Shown here: piece by piece, positions 26,971 to 35,813 of the stretch | Layout of the letters: each line of letters begins with the position of its first letter | Position numbering within the stretch: position 1 is the stretch's first letter | Source of the DNA: Pseudomonas oryzagri | Lineage (GTDB): Bacteria; Pseudomonadota; Gammaproteobacteria; Pseudomonadales; Pseudomonadaceae | Assembly (NCBI RefSeq): GCF_020831405.1 | Contig: NZ_JAJHPU010000031.1 | Coordinates: 62,001-126,000 of the forward strand | Direction: 5' to 3' | Length of the DNA stretch: 64,000 nucleotides | Position numbers and translations under genes: made by a program | The notes under the pieces: generated by a model | Seen by the model: the letters and a program-made list of their open reading frames with translations, nothing else | Database searches by the model: none | What the model was told of the DNA's origin: nothing

Positions 26971-27750
26971 ATGCTGATGGTGATTTCACCCGCCAAGACG
27001 CTCGACTACACCAGCGCGCCGGTCACCGCGCGCCATACCCTGCCGGAGTATCTGGACCACTCCGTGGAGCTGATCGACCAGCTGCGCGAACTGACCCCGG
27101 CGCAGATCGCCGAGCTGATGGGCCTGTCCGACAAGCTCGCCGGCCTGAATGCCGCACGCTACGCGCAGTGGACGCCGGAGTTCACCCCGCAAAACGCCAA
27201 GCAGGCGCTGCTCGCCTTTAAGGGCGACGTCTACACCGGACTGGATGCGGACAGCTTCGCCGAGGACGACTTCACCTTCGCCCAGCAGCACCTGCGCATG
27301 CTGTCCGGGTTGTACGGCGTGCTGCGGCCGCTCGACCTGATGCAGCCCTACCGCCTGGAAATGGGCACCAAACTGGCCAACGGCCGCGGCAAGGATCTCT
27401 ACGCGTTCTGGGGCGAGCGCATCAGCGAGTGGCTGAACCAGGCGCTGGCCGCGCAGGGTAGCGAACTGCTGCTCAACCTCGCCTCCAACGAGTACTTCGG
27501 CGCGGTCAAGCGCAAGGCGCTCAAGGCGCAGGTGATCGACACCGAGTTCAGGGACCTGAAGAACGGCCAGTACAAGATCATCAGCTTCTACGCCAAGAGG
27601 GCCCGCGGCCTGATGGCGCGCTACGTGATCCAGAACCGCCTGCGTGATCCCGAGGCGCTCAAGGATTTCGACCTCGCCGGCTACTCCTACGCCGCCGAGC
27701 AGTCGAGCGCGGACAAGCTGGTGTTCCTGCGCGACCACGCCGAGGACTGA
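26971..27750 (+). CDS. yaaA: Peroxide stress protein YaaA (DUF328/UPF0246)
   Basis: The 259-residue protein is a full-length YaaA, starting [20 protein letters not shown]. It has the conserved blocks [31 protein letters not shown] and [15 protein letters not shown], and ends in [10 protein letters not shown]. In E. coli, YaaA lowers free iron and protects DNA from peroxide; it binds DNA. The ATG follows CGAGGAG. It is divergent from the CDF exporter and 20 bases upstream of the next membrane-protein gene, so these two may be co-transcribed. Confidence 0.93.
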   Translation: MLMVISPAKTLDYTSAPVTARHTLPEYLDHSVELIDQLRELTPAQIAELMGLSDKLAGLNAARYAQWTPEFTPQNAKQALLAFKGDVYTGLDADSFAEDDFTFAQQHLRMLSGLYGVLRPLDLMQPYRLEMGTKLANGRGKDLYAFWGERISEWLNQALAAQGSELLLNLASNEYFGAVKRKALKAQVIDTEFRDLKNGQYKIISFYAKRARGLMARYVIQNRLRDPEALKDFDLAGYSYAAEQSSADKLVFLRDHAED

Positions 27751-27770
27751 CACGCGCCGGAGGGGGCGAC

Positions 27771-28232
27771 ATGCTGATCGGCACTCTGCTCATCCTCAGC
27801 TGGCTGGCCCTGCTGATCCGCTATCCCGCCTGGGCGATCCCGCTCAACCTGGCGGCGGTGTTCGCCCTTGGGCTGGTGGCGCTGGGACTGGCCTGGCAGG
27901 AACAGGGCGAGCAGCGACGTCTCGAGCGGGTGGAGCTGACCTTGGCGCTGGACGCCGCCTGTCCCGCCGACCGCCCCCTGCGCGCGCATCTGCGCAACGG
28001 CAGCGACGCCACTCTGCACGAGCTGCGCTGGCAGGTCGGCGCCTACCAGAGCGGCGACAGCATCAACCTCGCCGACAACCGCTACGACAGCCCCCACTAC
28101 CGCGCCCCGCATACCCTGCTGCCGGACAGCGACTGGCAGGAATGCCTGCCGCTGCCGCCGCTGCGCGCCGGCTACCGCCCCTCCAGCCTGGAGTTTCGCG
28201 CCGAACGGCTGCGGGGGCACTTCGGCGAGTAG
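27771..28232 (+). CDS. Membrane-anchored protein of unknown function
   Basis: The 153-residue protein has one or two N-terminal transmembrane helices (LIGTLLILSWLALLIRYPAW and LNLAAVFALGLVALGLAW), then a soluble beta-rich domain with ELTLALDAACPADRPLRAHL, LHELRWQVGAYQSGD and LPLPPLRAGYRPSSLEFRAE. The soluble part looks like an immunoglobulin-like or similar periplasmic fold, but I recognise no named family. Homologues in Pseudomonas that I recall are listed under vague names such as multidrug transporter, which the sequence does not support. It starts 20 bases after yaaA. Confidence 0.7.
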   Translation: MLIGTLLILSWLALLIRYPAWAIPLNLAAVFALGLVALGLAWQEQGEQRRLERVELTLALDAACPADRPLRAHLRNGSDATLHELRWQVGAYQSGDSINLADNRYDSPHYRAPHTLLPDSDWQECLPLPPLRAGYRPSSLEFRAERLRGHFGE

Positions 28233-28272
28233 GTTCTCTCCCGTTCGCGATTTCGTTCGCCAAGGGCAGCCC

Positions 28273-28424
28273 GCGTGGAAGCGTGGAAGCGTGGAAGCGT
28301 AGAAGCGTAGAAGCGTAGAAGCGTAGAAGCGTAGAAGCGTAGAAGCGTAGAAGCGTAGAAGCGTAGAAGCGTAGAAGCGTAGAAGCGTAGAAGCGTAGAA
28401 GCGTAGAAGCGTAGAAGCGTAGAA
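28273..28424. repeat. Octanucleotide tandem repeat, 19 units
   Basis: Three units of GCGTGGAA are followed by sixteen perfect units of GCGTAGAA, giving 152 bases of uninterrupted 8-bp repeat between yaaA's downstream partner and psiE. Eight is not a multiple of three, so frames across it are cyclic and meaningless; no gene is called. Confidence 0.95.
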
Positions 28425-28517
28425 GCCAGCTTGGGGCGATGCCTTAGTCGCGAGCAAGCTTGCGCCTACGGATGGAAGGGGGCTACGCAGCAGCCCCCAA
28501 GATCGCCCGCAATGGCT

Positions 28518-29000
28518 TCAGGGCTTGTCGCCCAGGCTCGCCGCGTCGAAACCCTTGCGCCCGGAGTCCTGCGCCGGAATGGGAAACTTCGCCGAGGCAT
28601 AACGCACCACCAGGGTCGACACGGCCAGAAGCAGGATCGCCCCGCAGACCAGGACGATGCCCATGCTCGGCTTGTGCTCGTGCTGGATGTCGGCGATCAG
28701 CAGGCGGGTCAGCGCGGTGATCGCCACGTAGATGAGAAAGCGCACGGGCATGTGGTTGGTCTTGAAGTAGATCCCCACCATCGCGCCCAGCTCGAGGTAG
28801 ATGAACAGCAGGAGGATGTCGTCGATGCTCGCCGCCCCCTTGCCAACCATCCCCCAGAACGCCACCACCGCCGCCCAGGCCACGGTACCGCCGATGGCGA
28901 ACAGCGCCAGATAGTGAAAGCCCTCCACCAGCAGGTTGCCCAGGGCATCGGCCTGGTGATGCATGGTATAGCGCAAACGCTCGGCCCAGTGCGGTTTCAT
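28518..29000 (-). CDS. PsiE-family inner membrane protein
   Basis: The 160-residue protein has four hydrophobic helices. These include FHYLALFAIGGTVAWAAVVA and IDDILLLFIYLELGAMVGIY, then the PsiE-family stretch YFKTNHMPVRFLIYVAITAL with LTRLLIADIQHE, and ILLLAVSTLVVRYAS. This is the phosphate-starvation-inducible PsiE family (PF06146). In E. coli psiE is induced by low phosphate and cAMP, and its function is unknown. The start at ATG 29000 follows a GGGG-containing ribosome site; an in-frame upstream extension lacks one. The C-terminus is polar. Confidence 0.87.
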   Translation of the reverse strand: MKPHWAERLRYTMHHQADALGNLLVEGFHYLALFAIGGTVAWAAVVAFWGMVGKGAASIDDILLLFIYLELGAMVGIYFKTNHMPVRFLIYVAITALTRLLIADIQHEHKPSMGIVLVCGAILLLAVSTLVVRYASAKFPIPAQDSGRKGFDAASLGDKP

Positions 29001-29316
29001 GACGGTGATTCCCCCGGAAATTTGGATTGGGGAATCAGGCCATAAGAACGGCTGGACTAGCAATCGCGCTAAAGTACCAATCTGCCTCAAACGCCACGTT
29101 ACATCGGGGAGAAAGCTGAGATACGCACACGCTTCTCTCCACGCTCGGTCACGTTCAGCAGTAGTCGCGCACCCCTTCCTGCACTGTTATCAACTTACGA
29201 CGGCAGTTACATCCGCAGGATGTGCGCCCATGCTGGACGCACAAACGCAACGCCCCGCATAAGCGGGGCGTTGTGTGGATCAAGCTAAACTAACCGGAGT
29301 CTGTCCCCTATTAGTT
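29001..29316. other. Intergenic stretch between psiE and pilA
   Basis: This 316-base gap contains the start region of the psiE gene and, at its right end, the hairpin after pilA. It is less GC-rich than the surroundings. No gene, tRNA or repeat was recognised in the remainder. Confidence 0.5.
29248..29273 (-). terminator. Terminator of pilA
   Basis: CAACGCCCCGC (29248-29258) and GCGGGGCGTTG (29263-29273) form an 11-bp stem with an ATAA loop, 43 bases past the pilA stop. The minus-strand tail (CGTTTGTG) is only moderately T-rich. The strong stem suits an abundant message. Confidence 0.6.
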
Positions 29317-29721
29317 TTAACGGCACTCAGCCGGAACCAGAGTGGCGTCCGAGCCTACGCAAGCCCAACCAACCGGGGCTCCGGGAGCGAGAGTCGGGGT
29401 CAGAGTCAGGACCACACTACGGGCAGTAGCATCCATGGTCACTTCAATTTCGCCAGTGGCGTTATCGCAAGTGATGGTCGACACATGACCCGCAGCGGTG
29501 GTGTTAGCGCCCTGGCAGAGGGTGGCGGAGGTAGTGTCGTTGGCGTAGTTCTCAGCCACCAGCGCCTTCAGACCAGAAGCCAAGCTCAGGCCCTCAGTGA
29601 CACGTGCACGAACAGTGTAATCCTGGTAAGCCGGCAGGGCGATGGCGGCCAGGATGCCGATGATCGCAACCACAATCATCAGTTCAATCAGGGTAAAGCC
29701 TTTCTGCATTTGCGCTTTCAT
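29317..29721 (-). CDS. pilA: Type IV major pilin PilA
   Basis: The 134-residue prepilin has a short basic leader ending MQKG, then the processing site and N-methylated helix [20 protein letters not shown] with Glu at +5, the hallmark of type IVa pilins. The globular domain ends in a disulfide loop bounded by the cysteines in GWACVGSD and PAECR. PilD (32881) would cut after the glycine. It is assembled by PilB (ATPase) and PilC (platform) and retracted for twitching and DNA uptake. Two ATGs (codons 1 and 5) are possible; the first gives an eight-residue leader. It is transcribed from the sigma-54 site at 29773. Confidence 0.95.
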   Translation of the reverse strand: MKAQMQKGFTLIELMIVVAIIGILAAIALPAYQDYTVRARVTEGLSLASGLKALVAENYANDTTSATLCQGANTTAAGHVSTITCDNATGEIEVTMDATARSVVLTLTPTLAPGAPVGWACVGSDATLVPAECR

Positions 29722-29772
29722 CAGTGGTACTCCATGTAGAGAGAGGAGGTCTTGCGGACCTGATCAAGTCAA

Positions 29773-29789
29773 TGCAGCCCGCGTGCCAA
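29773..29789 (-). promoter_or_regulatory. Sigma-54 promoter of pilA
   Basis: On the minus strand TTGGCACGCGGGCTGCAT contains GG and GC elements ten bases apart and matches the TGGCACG-N4-TTGCA consensus closely. It lies 50-70 bases upstream of the pilA ATG. In Pseudomonas pilA is activated from such a promoter by the PilS-PilR system, which is not encoded in this window. Confidence 0.88.
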
Positions 29790-29953
29790 CTTTGCGAAAG
29801 CCTTGTTCCGTGGGCTTCACAGACCTCCACCTGGCTCACGGAAACCCACCCGCGCCAGGATCTGCCGTTTTTTGTCACACCGCCCGTGTGGAATTGGCAG
29901 CGCAACGGCATTGCGCTATAAGGCAGCCACCGGATTAGCAGGTTGCCTCCCCC

Positions 29954-31654
29954 ATGAACGACTCCATCGCCCTCACCGGCCTGGCCCGCCAACTGGTGTT
30001 CGCCGAGCTGCTGGATGCCAGGACGGCGCAGCAGGCGCAGGCCGAAGCACTGCGCAACAAGGTTCCGCTGGTCAGCCATCTGGTGCAGAACAAACTGGTC
30101 AAGCCACGAGCTCTGGCGGAAATGGCCAGCGAGCAGTTCGGCTTGCCGCTGTTCGACCTCAAGGCGCTGGACAAGGAGCTGCAGCCCAAGGAGCTGGTCA
30201 GCGAAAAGCTGATCCGCGAGCACCGCGTGCTGCCGCTGCTGCGCCGTGGCAATCTGCTGTTCGTGGGAGTCTCCGACCCTACCAACCAGCAGGCGATCCG
30301 CGACATCCAGTTCAGCATCGGCCTGAGCGTGGAAACTCTGCTGGTCGAGGACGACAAGCTTGGCGAAGCGATCGATAAGTTCTTCGACAGCACCAGCTCC
30401 GGCATGGAGGATCTAGGCGATGTCGACCTTGATGGCGTCGACATCGAGCAGGGCGGAGAAAAGAAGGAGGAAGCCGCAGCAAACGAGGCTGACGACTCGC
30501 CGGTAGTCAAGTTCGTCAACAAGATGCTGCTCGACGCCATCCGCGGCGGTTCCTCGGACCTGCACTTCGAGCCCTATGAAAAAGCCTACCGAGTGCGCTT
30601 CCGTACCGACGGCATGCTGCACGAGGTGGCCAAGCCGCCGATCCAACTGGCCAGCCGCATCTCCGCGCGCCTAAAGGTGATGGCCGCCATGGATATTTCC
30701 GAGCGACGCAAGCCGCAGGACGGGCGGATCAAACTGAAGATCTCGGCCAACAAGGCCATCGACTTCCGCGTCAACACCTGCCCGACTCTGTGGGGCGAGA
30801 AGATCGTGATGCGGATCCTTGACCCCACCAGCGCGCAGATGGGTATCGACGCCCTGGGTTACGAGGAAAGCCAGAAGGAGCTATATCTAAAAGCTCTCAG
30901 CCAACCGCAGGGCATGATCCTGGTCACCGGCCCCACCGGCTCGGGCAAGACCGTGTCGCTGTATACCGGCCTCAATATCCTCAACACCCCCGACATCAAC
31001 ATCTCTACCGCCGAAGATCCGGTGGAGATCAACCTCGAGGGCATCAACCAGGTCAACGTCAACCCCAAGCAGGGCATGGACTTCACCCAGGCGCTGCGCG
31101 CCTTCCTGCGCCAGGATCCGGACGTGATCATGGTCGGCGAAATCCGCGACCTGGAAACCGCCGAGATCGCCGTCAAGGCGGCGCAGACCGGCCACATGGT
31201 AATGTCCACCCTGCACACCAACAGCGCTCCCGAAACCCTCACCCGCCTGCGCAACATGGGCGTGCCCTCTTTCAACATCGCCACCTCGGTCAACCTGATC
31301 ATCGCCCAACGCCTGGCACGCCGCTTGTGTTCGGCATGCAAGAAGGTGCATGACGTACCGCACGAGACCCTCATCAAGGAAGGCTTCCCCGAAGACCAGA
31401 TCGGCAAATTCAAGCTCTACCAGCCAGTCGGCTGCGATGCCTGCAAGGGCGGCTACAAGGGCCGAGTGGGTATTTATGAAGTGGTTAAAATCACGCCGGG
31501 CCTGCAGCGCATTATCATGGAAGAAGGTAACTCCCTCGAAATCGCGGCCAAGGCCCGCGAAGAAGGCTTCAACGATCTGCGCACCTCGGGCCTGCTCAAG
31601 GCCATGCAAGGCATGACCAGCCTCGAGGAAGTCAACCGCGTGACCAAGGATTAA
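29954..31654 (+). CDS. pilB: Type IV pilus assembly ATPase PilB
   Basis: The 566-residue hexameric ATPase drives pilus extension. An N-terminal MshEN-like domain (about residues 1-150) precedes the ATPase core. The core has Walker A GPTGSGKTVSLYTGL (about 326-340), the Asp box LRAFLRQDPDVIMVGEIRD, His box TGHMVMSTLHTNSAPETL, and a zinc tetracysteine made of CSACKK and GCDACKGGYKGRVGIYE. It is divergent from pilA, followed two bases later by pilC and then pilD. Length is normal. Synonymous codon choice in the second half is less GC-biased than in flanking housekeeping genes. Confidence 0.95.
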   Translation: MNDSIALTGLARQLVFAELLDARTAQQAQAEALRNKVPLVSHLVQNKLVKPRALAEMASEQFGLPLFDLKALDKELQPKELVSEKLIREHRVLPLLRRGNLLFVGVSDPTNQQAIRDIQFSIGLSVETLLVEDDKLGEAIDKFFDSTSSGMEDLGDVDLDGVDIEQGGEKKEEAAANEADDSPVVKFVNKMLLDAIRGGSSDLHFEPYEKAYRVRFRTDGMLHEVAKPPIQLASRISARLKVMAAMDISERRKPQDGRIKLKISANKAIDFRVNTCPTLWGEKIVMRILDPTSAQMGIDALGYEESQKELYLKALSQPQGMILVTGPTGSGKTVSLYTGLNILNTPDINISTAEDPVEINLEGINQVNVNPKQGMDFTQALRAFLRQDPDVIMVGEIRDLETAEIAVKAAQTGHMVMSTLHTNSAPETLTRLRNMGVPSFNIATSVNLIIAQRLARRLCSACKKVHDVPHETLIKEGFPEDQIGKFKLYQPVGCDACKGGYKGRVGIYEVVKITPGLQRIIMEEGNSLEIAAKAREEGFNDLRTSGLLKAMQGMTSLEEVNRVTKD

Positions 31655-31656
31655 CC

Positions 31657-32877
31657 ATGGCGGCAAAAGCACTACAGAACAGCACCTTTGTCTGGGAAGG
31701 CACCGACCGCAAGGGGGCCAAGGTCAAGGGCGAGATTAGCGCTCAGGATCCGGCCCTGGCAAAGGCCCAGCTCCGCAAGCAGGGCATCAACCCGCTCAAG
31801 GTGAAGAAGAAAACCGGCTCGCTGCTAGGCGGCAAAGGCAAGAAGATCAAGCCGCTAGACATTGCCTTTTTCACCCGGCAACTGGCCACCATGATGAAAT
31901 CCGGTGTACCGCTGCTGCAGTCATTCGACATCATTGCCGACGGCGTGGAAAATCAGAACATGCGTGCCCTGGTGCTGGACGTGAAGCAGGAGGTAGCCGC
32001 CGGCAACAGCCTAGCTACGTCTCTACGCAGGAAGCCACTATATTTCGACGATCTTTACTGCAACCTCGTGGAGTCCGGTGAGCAGGCTGGTGCTCTGGAA
32101 ACTCTATTGGACCGCATCGCCACCTACAAGGAAAAGACTGAGGCACTCAAGGCCAAAGTCAAGAAGGCGATGACCTATCCGATCGCAGTAGTTGTGGTCG
32201 CATTGGTCGTGTCGTCCATCCTGCTAATTAAGGTGGTGCCACAGTTCCAGGAGGTATTCTCCAGCTTCGGCGCCGAATTGCCGGCTTTTACCCAGATGGT
32301 GATTCATCTTTCTGAGGCATTACAGGAATGGTGGTTTATTGTCCTGCTAGGAATTGTCGGCTCTCTCTACGCGTTTAAGGCAGTCCACCAGCGCTCGGAA
32401 AAATTCCGCAACCAAGTGGATCGCACTCTGCTAAAACTGCCTCTGGTGGGTGAGATCACCTATAAGAGTGCGGTGGCGCGTTACGCTCGCACTCTGTCTA
32501 CCACCTTTGCTGCCGGCGTACCGCTGGTGGAAGCACTGGATTCGGTAGCCGGCGCCGCCGGCAATGTGGTATTCCGCGAGGCGGTCAATCGCGTCAAGCA
32601 GGACGTCACCTCTGGCATGCAACTGAACTTCTCCATGCGCACCACCGGAGTGTTCCCAGCCCTTGCGGTACAGATGACCTCCATCGGCGAGGAAGCCGGC
32701 TCGCTGGACAGTATGTTGGACAAGGTCGCCGAGTACTACGAGGCGGAAGTGGACAACATGGTCGACAACCTGACCACCCTGATGGAGCCGATGATCATGG
32801 CCGTGCTCGGTGTATTGGTCGGCGGCCTGATCATCGCCATGTACCTACCGATCTTCCAGATGGGCTCTGTCGTCTGA
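31657..32877 (+). CDS. pilC: Type IV pilus inner-membrane platform protein PilC
   Basis: The 406-residue GspF-family platform protein has two homologous T2SSF domains (about residues 70-195 and 275-398). The first contains PLDIAFFTRQLATMMKSGVP and the second ARYARTLSTTFAAGVPLVEA. Transmembrane helices occur near residues 172-192, 225-245 and 375-397. It couples PilB rotation to pilin insertion. The N-terminal extension FVWEGTDRKGAKVKGEISAQ is typical of PilC. Many codons here end in A or T (CTA, ATT, TCT, CGT), unlike the genes to either side, suggesting an allele acquired by recombination. Confidence 0.95.
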   Translation: MAAKALQNSTFVWEGTDRKGAKVKGEISAQDPALAKAQLRKQGINPLKVKKKTGSLLGGKGKKIKPLDIAFFTRQLATMMKSGVPLLQSFDIIADGVENQNMRALVLDVKQEVAAGNSLATSLRRKPLYFDDLYCNLVESGEQAGALETLLDRIATYKEKTEALKAKVKKAMTYPIAVVVVALVVSSILLIKVVPQFQEVFSSFGAELPAFTQMVIHLSEALQEWWFIVLLGIVGSLYAFKAVHQRSEKFRNQVDRTLLKLPLVGEITYKSAVARYARTLSTTFAAGVPLVEALDSVAGAAGNVVFREAVNRVKQDVTSGMQLNFSMRTTGVFPALAVQMTSIGEEAGSLDSMLDKVAEYYEAEVDNMVDNLTTLMEPMIMAVLGVLVGGLIIAMYLPIFQMGSVV

Positions 32878-32880
32878 CTC

Positions 32881-33756
32881 ATGAATATTTTTGATCTCCT
32901 GGCCAGCCATACACTGGCCTTCGTTTTCTGCACCGCCATCCTTGGCCTGCTCGTCGGCAGCTTCCTCAACGTGGTGGTCTACCGCCTGCCGGTGATGATG
33001 CAGCGCGACTGGCAGTCCCAAGCCCGCGAGGTGCTGGAGCTGCAGGACGTCGAGCCGGCCGAGCGCTTCAACCTGCTGCTGCCGGACTCGCACTGCCCGC
33101 ACTGCGGCCACAAGATCCGCGCCTGGGAGAACATCCCGATTCTCAGCTGGCTGCTGCTACGTGGTCGCTGCGCCGGCTGCAAGGCGCCGATCAGCCTGCG
33201 CTACCCGTTGGTGGAACTGGCCTGCGGGGTGCTTTCCGCGGTGGTCGCCTGGCAGTTCGGCTTCACCTGGCAGGCCGGCGCGGTGCTGCTGCTGACCTGG
33301 GGTCTCCTGGCGATGAGCCTGATCGACGCCGACCACCAGCTGCTGCCCGATGTGCTGGTGCTACCGCTGCTCTGGCTGGGGCTGATCGTCAACCAGTCGG
33401 GGCTGCTGGCTACGCCCAGCGATGCTTTCTGGGGCGCGGTGGCCGGCTATCTCAGCCTGTGGTCGGTGTACTGGCTGTTCAAGCTGGTGACCGGCAAGGA
33501 GGGCATGGGCTACGGCGACTTCAAGCTGCTGGCCATGCTCGGCGCCTGGGGCGGCTGGCAGATCCTGCCGCTGACCATCCTGCTCTCCTCAATGGTCGGA
33601 GCCGTGCTCGGCATCATCATTCTGCGCGTGCGCCGCGCCGATGGCGGCACGCCGCTGCCGTTCGGCCCCTACCTGGCGCTCGCCGGCTGGATCGCCTTGC
33701 TGTGGGGCGATGTCATTACCGGCAGTTACCTGCGCTTCGCCGGCTTCGGCGGCTGA
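32881..33756 (+). CDS. pilD: Prepilin peptidase / N-methyltransferase PilD
   Basis: The 291-residue bifunctional inner-membrane aspartyl protease cuts prepilin leaders and methylates the new N-terminus. It has the cytoplasmic zinc tetracysteine pair CPHCGHK and CAGCKAP (about residues 72-101) and the two catalytic aspartates in LIDADHQLLPD (about 142-152) and MGYGDFKLLAMLGAWGG (about 203-219), with eight hydrophobic segments. It also processes type II secretion pseudopilins where those exist. It begins four bases after pilC and is the last pilus gene of the operon; coaE starts about 100 bases later. Confidence 0.95.
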   Translation: MNIFDLLASHTLAFVFCTAILGLLVGSFLNVVVYRLPVMMQRDWQSQAREVLELQDVEPAERFNLLLPDSHCPHCGHKIRAWENIPILSWLLLRGRCAGCKAPISLRYPLVELACGVLSAVVAWQFGFTWQAGAVLLLTWGLLAMSLIDADHQLLPDVLVLPLLWLGLIVNQSGLLATPSDAFWGAVAGYLSLWSVYWLFKLVTGKEGMGYGDFKLLAMLGAWGGWQILPLTILLSSMVGAVLGIIILRVRRADGGTPLPFGPYLALAGWIALLWGDVITGSYLRFAGFGG

Positions 33757-33857
33757 CCGTCCCGCCCTCTCCCACCCGCGGAGAGGGCGCTTCCAGTGGA
33801 GCGCCGCCGCTAACCGGGCGATAATGCGCCATCGCGGCAACGGACTCTCTCACCTCC

Positions 33858-34466
33858 ATGAAACCCTGGATTCTCGGCCTCACCGGCGGCATCGGCAGCG
33901 GCAAGAGCGCCGCGGCCAGCCATTTCGCCAGCCTCGGCGTGCACCAGGTGGACGCCGACCAGGCGGCGCGCTGGGTGGTGGAGCCGGGGCGTCCGGCGCT
34001 GACCCATATCGTCGATCGTTTCGGCGCGCAGATCCTCAGGGACGACGGCGCTCTGGACCGCGCCGCGCTGCGCGCGCGAATCTTCCAGGCTCCCGATGAG
34101 CGCCAGTGGCTGGAGCAACTGCTGCATCCTCTGATCCGCGAGGAAATCCGCAACGCGCTCGAGGAGGCGCGCTCACCCTACGCCATTCTGGTCTCGCCGC
34201 TGTTGGTCGAGTCCGCGCCGCAACGGCAGATGGCCCAGCGCGTGCTGGTGGTGGATGCACCGGAGCAGCTGCAGATCGAGCGTACCCTGGCGCGCGACCG
34301 CGTGCCCGAAGAGCAGGTGCGCGCCATCCTGCAGGCCCAGGCCAGCCGCGAGGAGCGCCTGCGCCATGCCCACGACGTGCTGGTCAACGACCGCGACCTG
34401 GCCTGGCTGCAGCGCGAGGTCGAACGCCTGCACGACTACTACCTGACCCTCAAGGGAGGCCGCTGA
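33858..34466 (+). CDS. coaE: Dephospho-CoA kinase CoaE
   Basis: The 202-residue P-loop kinase phosphorylates dephospho-CoA, the last step of coenzyme A synthesis. The N-terminal Walker A is [17 protein letters not shown], followed by the conserved [13 protein letters not shown] and a lid region with [31 protein letters not shown] and VLVNDRD. Length is normal. The coaE-yacG pair after pilD is a conserved Pseudomonas arrangement. Its TGA overlaps the yacG ATG by one base. Confidence 0.95.
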   Translation: MKPWILGLTGGIGSGKSAAASHFASLGVHQVDADQAARWVVEPGRPALTHIVDRFGAQILRDDGALDRAALRARIFQAPDERQWLEQLLHPLIREEIRNALEEARSPYAILVSPLLVESAPQRQMAQRVLVVDAPEQLQIERTLARDRVPEEQVRAILQAQASREERLRHAHDVLVNDRDLAWLQREVERLHDYYLTLKGGR

Positions 34467-34666
34467 TGAAGAAGCCGCTTACCGTCGCCTGTCCGACCTG
34501 CGCCGCCCCGGTGGAGTGGACCGCCGACAATCCGTTCCGTCCGTTCTGCTGCGAGCGCTGCAAGCTGATCGACCTCGGTGCCTGGGCGGCCGAGGAACAC
34601 GCGATTCCCGGTGACAATCTGGAAGACGAGCTGTTCAGCGGCGAGCTGGAGCGCCCTCGACATTGA
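34466..34666 (+). CDS. yacG: DNA gyrase inhibitor / zinc-binding protein YacG
   Basis: The small 66-residue protein has a four-cysteine zinc site: [10 protein letters not shown] near the start and [14 protein letters not shown] at the centre. The conserved C-terminal tail contains [10 protein letters not shown]. In E. coli YacG binds GyrB and inhibits gyrase. It overlaps coaE by one base and is translationally coupled. Confidence 0.93.
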   Translation: MKKPLTVACPTCAAPVEWTADNPFRPFCCERCKLIDLGAWAAEEHAIPGDNLEDELFSGELERPRH

Positions 34667-34830
34667 GCGTGACCGACAGGCCTGGAGAAAAAGCTTCGCA
34701 TAACCGGCAATCCGCCATGCCGCCCTCCACGCGGCGACTAGACTTGGCCTAAGCGCGATCGACCGGCCGTCGGATTGATGAGCCCCGGCGCATCGCCCTA
34801 CCGCCAACTCGAGGAGTGGAGGATCCCCTC

Positions 34831-35742
34831 ATGCGTCTTGCTTCCTGTCTCCTGGGCACCACCGTCGCCATCGCCCTGCTGTCCGGCCCGGCCTTTGCCG
34901 CCGAGGAACTCACCGGCACCCTGAAGAAGATCAAGGAGTCCGGCACCGTCACCCTCGGTCACCGCGACGCCTCCATCCCCTTCTCCTACCTGGCCACCGA
35001 CCCGCGCCAGCCGATCGGCTACTCCCACGACCTGCAGCTCAAGGTGGTCGAAGCGCTCAAGCAGAAGCTCGGCATGCCCGACCTCAAGGTGCGCTACAAC
35101 CTGGTCACCTCGCAGACCCGCATTCCCCTGGTGCAGAACGGCACCGTCGACCTCGAGTGCGGCTCGACCACCAACAACCTCGAGCGCCAGAAGCAGGTGG
35201 CCTTCTCGGTGGGCATCTTCGAGGTCGGCACCCGCCTGCTGACCAAGAAGACCTCCGGGGTGAAGGACTTCGCCGACCTGGCCGGCAAGAACGTGGTGAC
35301 CACCGCCGGCACCACCTCCGAGCGCCTGCTCAAGGCGATGAACGCCGACAAGCAGATGGGCATGAACATCATCTCCGCCAAGGACCACGGCGAGTCGTTC
35401 CTGATGCTCGAGTCCGGTCGCGCGGTGGCCTTCATGATGGACGACGTGCTGCTCTACGGCGAAATGGTCAAGGCCAGAAAGCCCGACGACTGGACCGTGG
35501 TCGGCACCCCGCAGTCCTTCGAGATCTACGGCTGCATGCTGCGCAAGGACGACCCGGCCTTCAAGCAGGTGGTCGACGAGGCCATCACCGCCACCTACAA
35601 GTCCGGCGAGATCAACGCCATCTACGACAAGTGGTTCCTCCAGCCGGTACCGCCCAAGGGCCTCAACCTCAACTTCCCGATGAGCGAGCAGATCAAGAAG
35701 CTGATCGCCGAGCCCACCGACAAGTCCGCCGAGGAAATGTAG
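34831..35742 (+). CDS. aatJ: Acidic amino-acid ABC transporter, binding protein, copy 1
   Basis: The 303-residue periplasmic binding protein of glutamate/aspartate (GltI/AatJ type) has a signal peptide with VAIALLSGPAFAA. Its family wording includes SGTVTLGHRDASIPFSYLA, YSHDLQLKVVEALKQKLGMP, SQTRIPLVQNGTVDLECGST and AFSVGIFEVGTRLLTKK. ATG 34831 follows GGAGGATCCCCTC. The protein is identical to that of copy 2 (38202) after about residue 16, apart from its last two residues (EM against QI). It is the first gene of aatJQMP copy 1. No clear sigma-54 promoter was found in the 164 bases upstream. Confidence 0.93.
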   Translation: MRLASCLLGTTVAIALLSGPAFAAEELTGTLKKIKESGTVTLGHRDASIPFSYLATDPRQPIGYSHDLQLKVVEALKQKLGMPDLKVRYNLVTSQTRIPLVQNGTVDLECGSTTNNLERQKQVAFSVGIFEVGTRLLTKKTSGVKDFADLAGKNVVTTAGTTSERLLKAMNADKQMGMNIISAKDHGESFLMLESGRAVAFMMDDVLLYGEMVKARKPDDWTVVGTPQSFEIYGCMLRKDDPAFKQVVDEAITATYKSGEINAIYDKWFLQPVPPKGLNLNFPMSEQIKKLIAEPTDKSAEEM

Positions 35743-35813
35743 GTCGGCCGCCCGTGCGGGGCGCCTCCCCGCACGGGCGGATGCCTGAGCCACGCTGAAG
35801 AGAGAATGCCACC

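Noticed and set aside
28273-28424. Possible CRISPR array
   Set aside because: The units are 8 bases, directly abutting, with no spacers and no cas genes nearby.
27687-28457. A minus-strand frame of 256 codons through the octamer array
   Set aside because: Its start is a cyclic Tyr-Ala-Ser-Thr-Leu-Leu-Arg-Phe peptide from the 8-bp repeat and the rest is antisense to a plausible gene.
29001-29247. A tRNA gene next to pilA, as found in some Pseudomonas
   Set aside because: No T-loop consensus, anticodon arm or paired acceptor stem was seen.
34667-34830. A sigma-54 promoter before aatJ copy 1
   Set aside because: Each GG dinucleotide was tested for GC ten bases later and none fitted.
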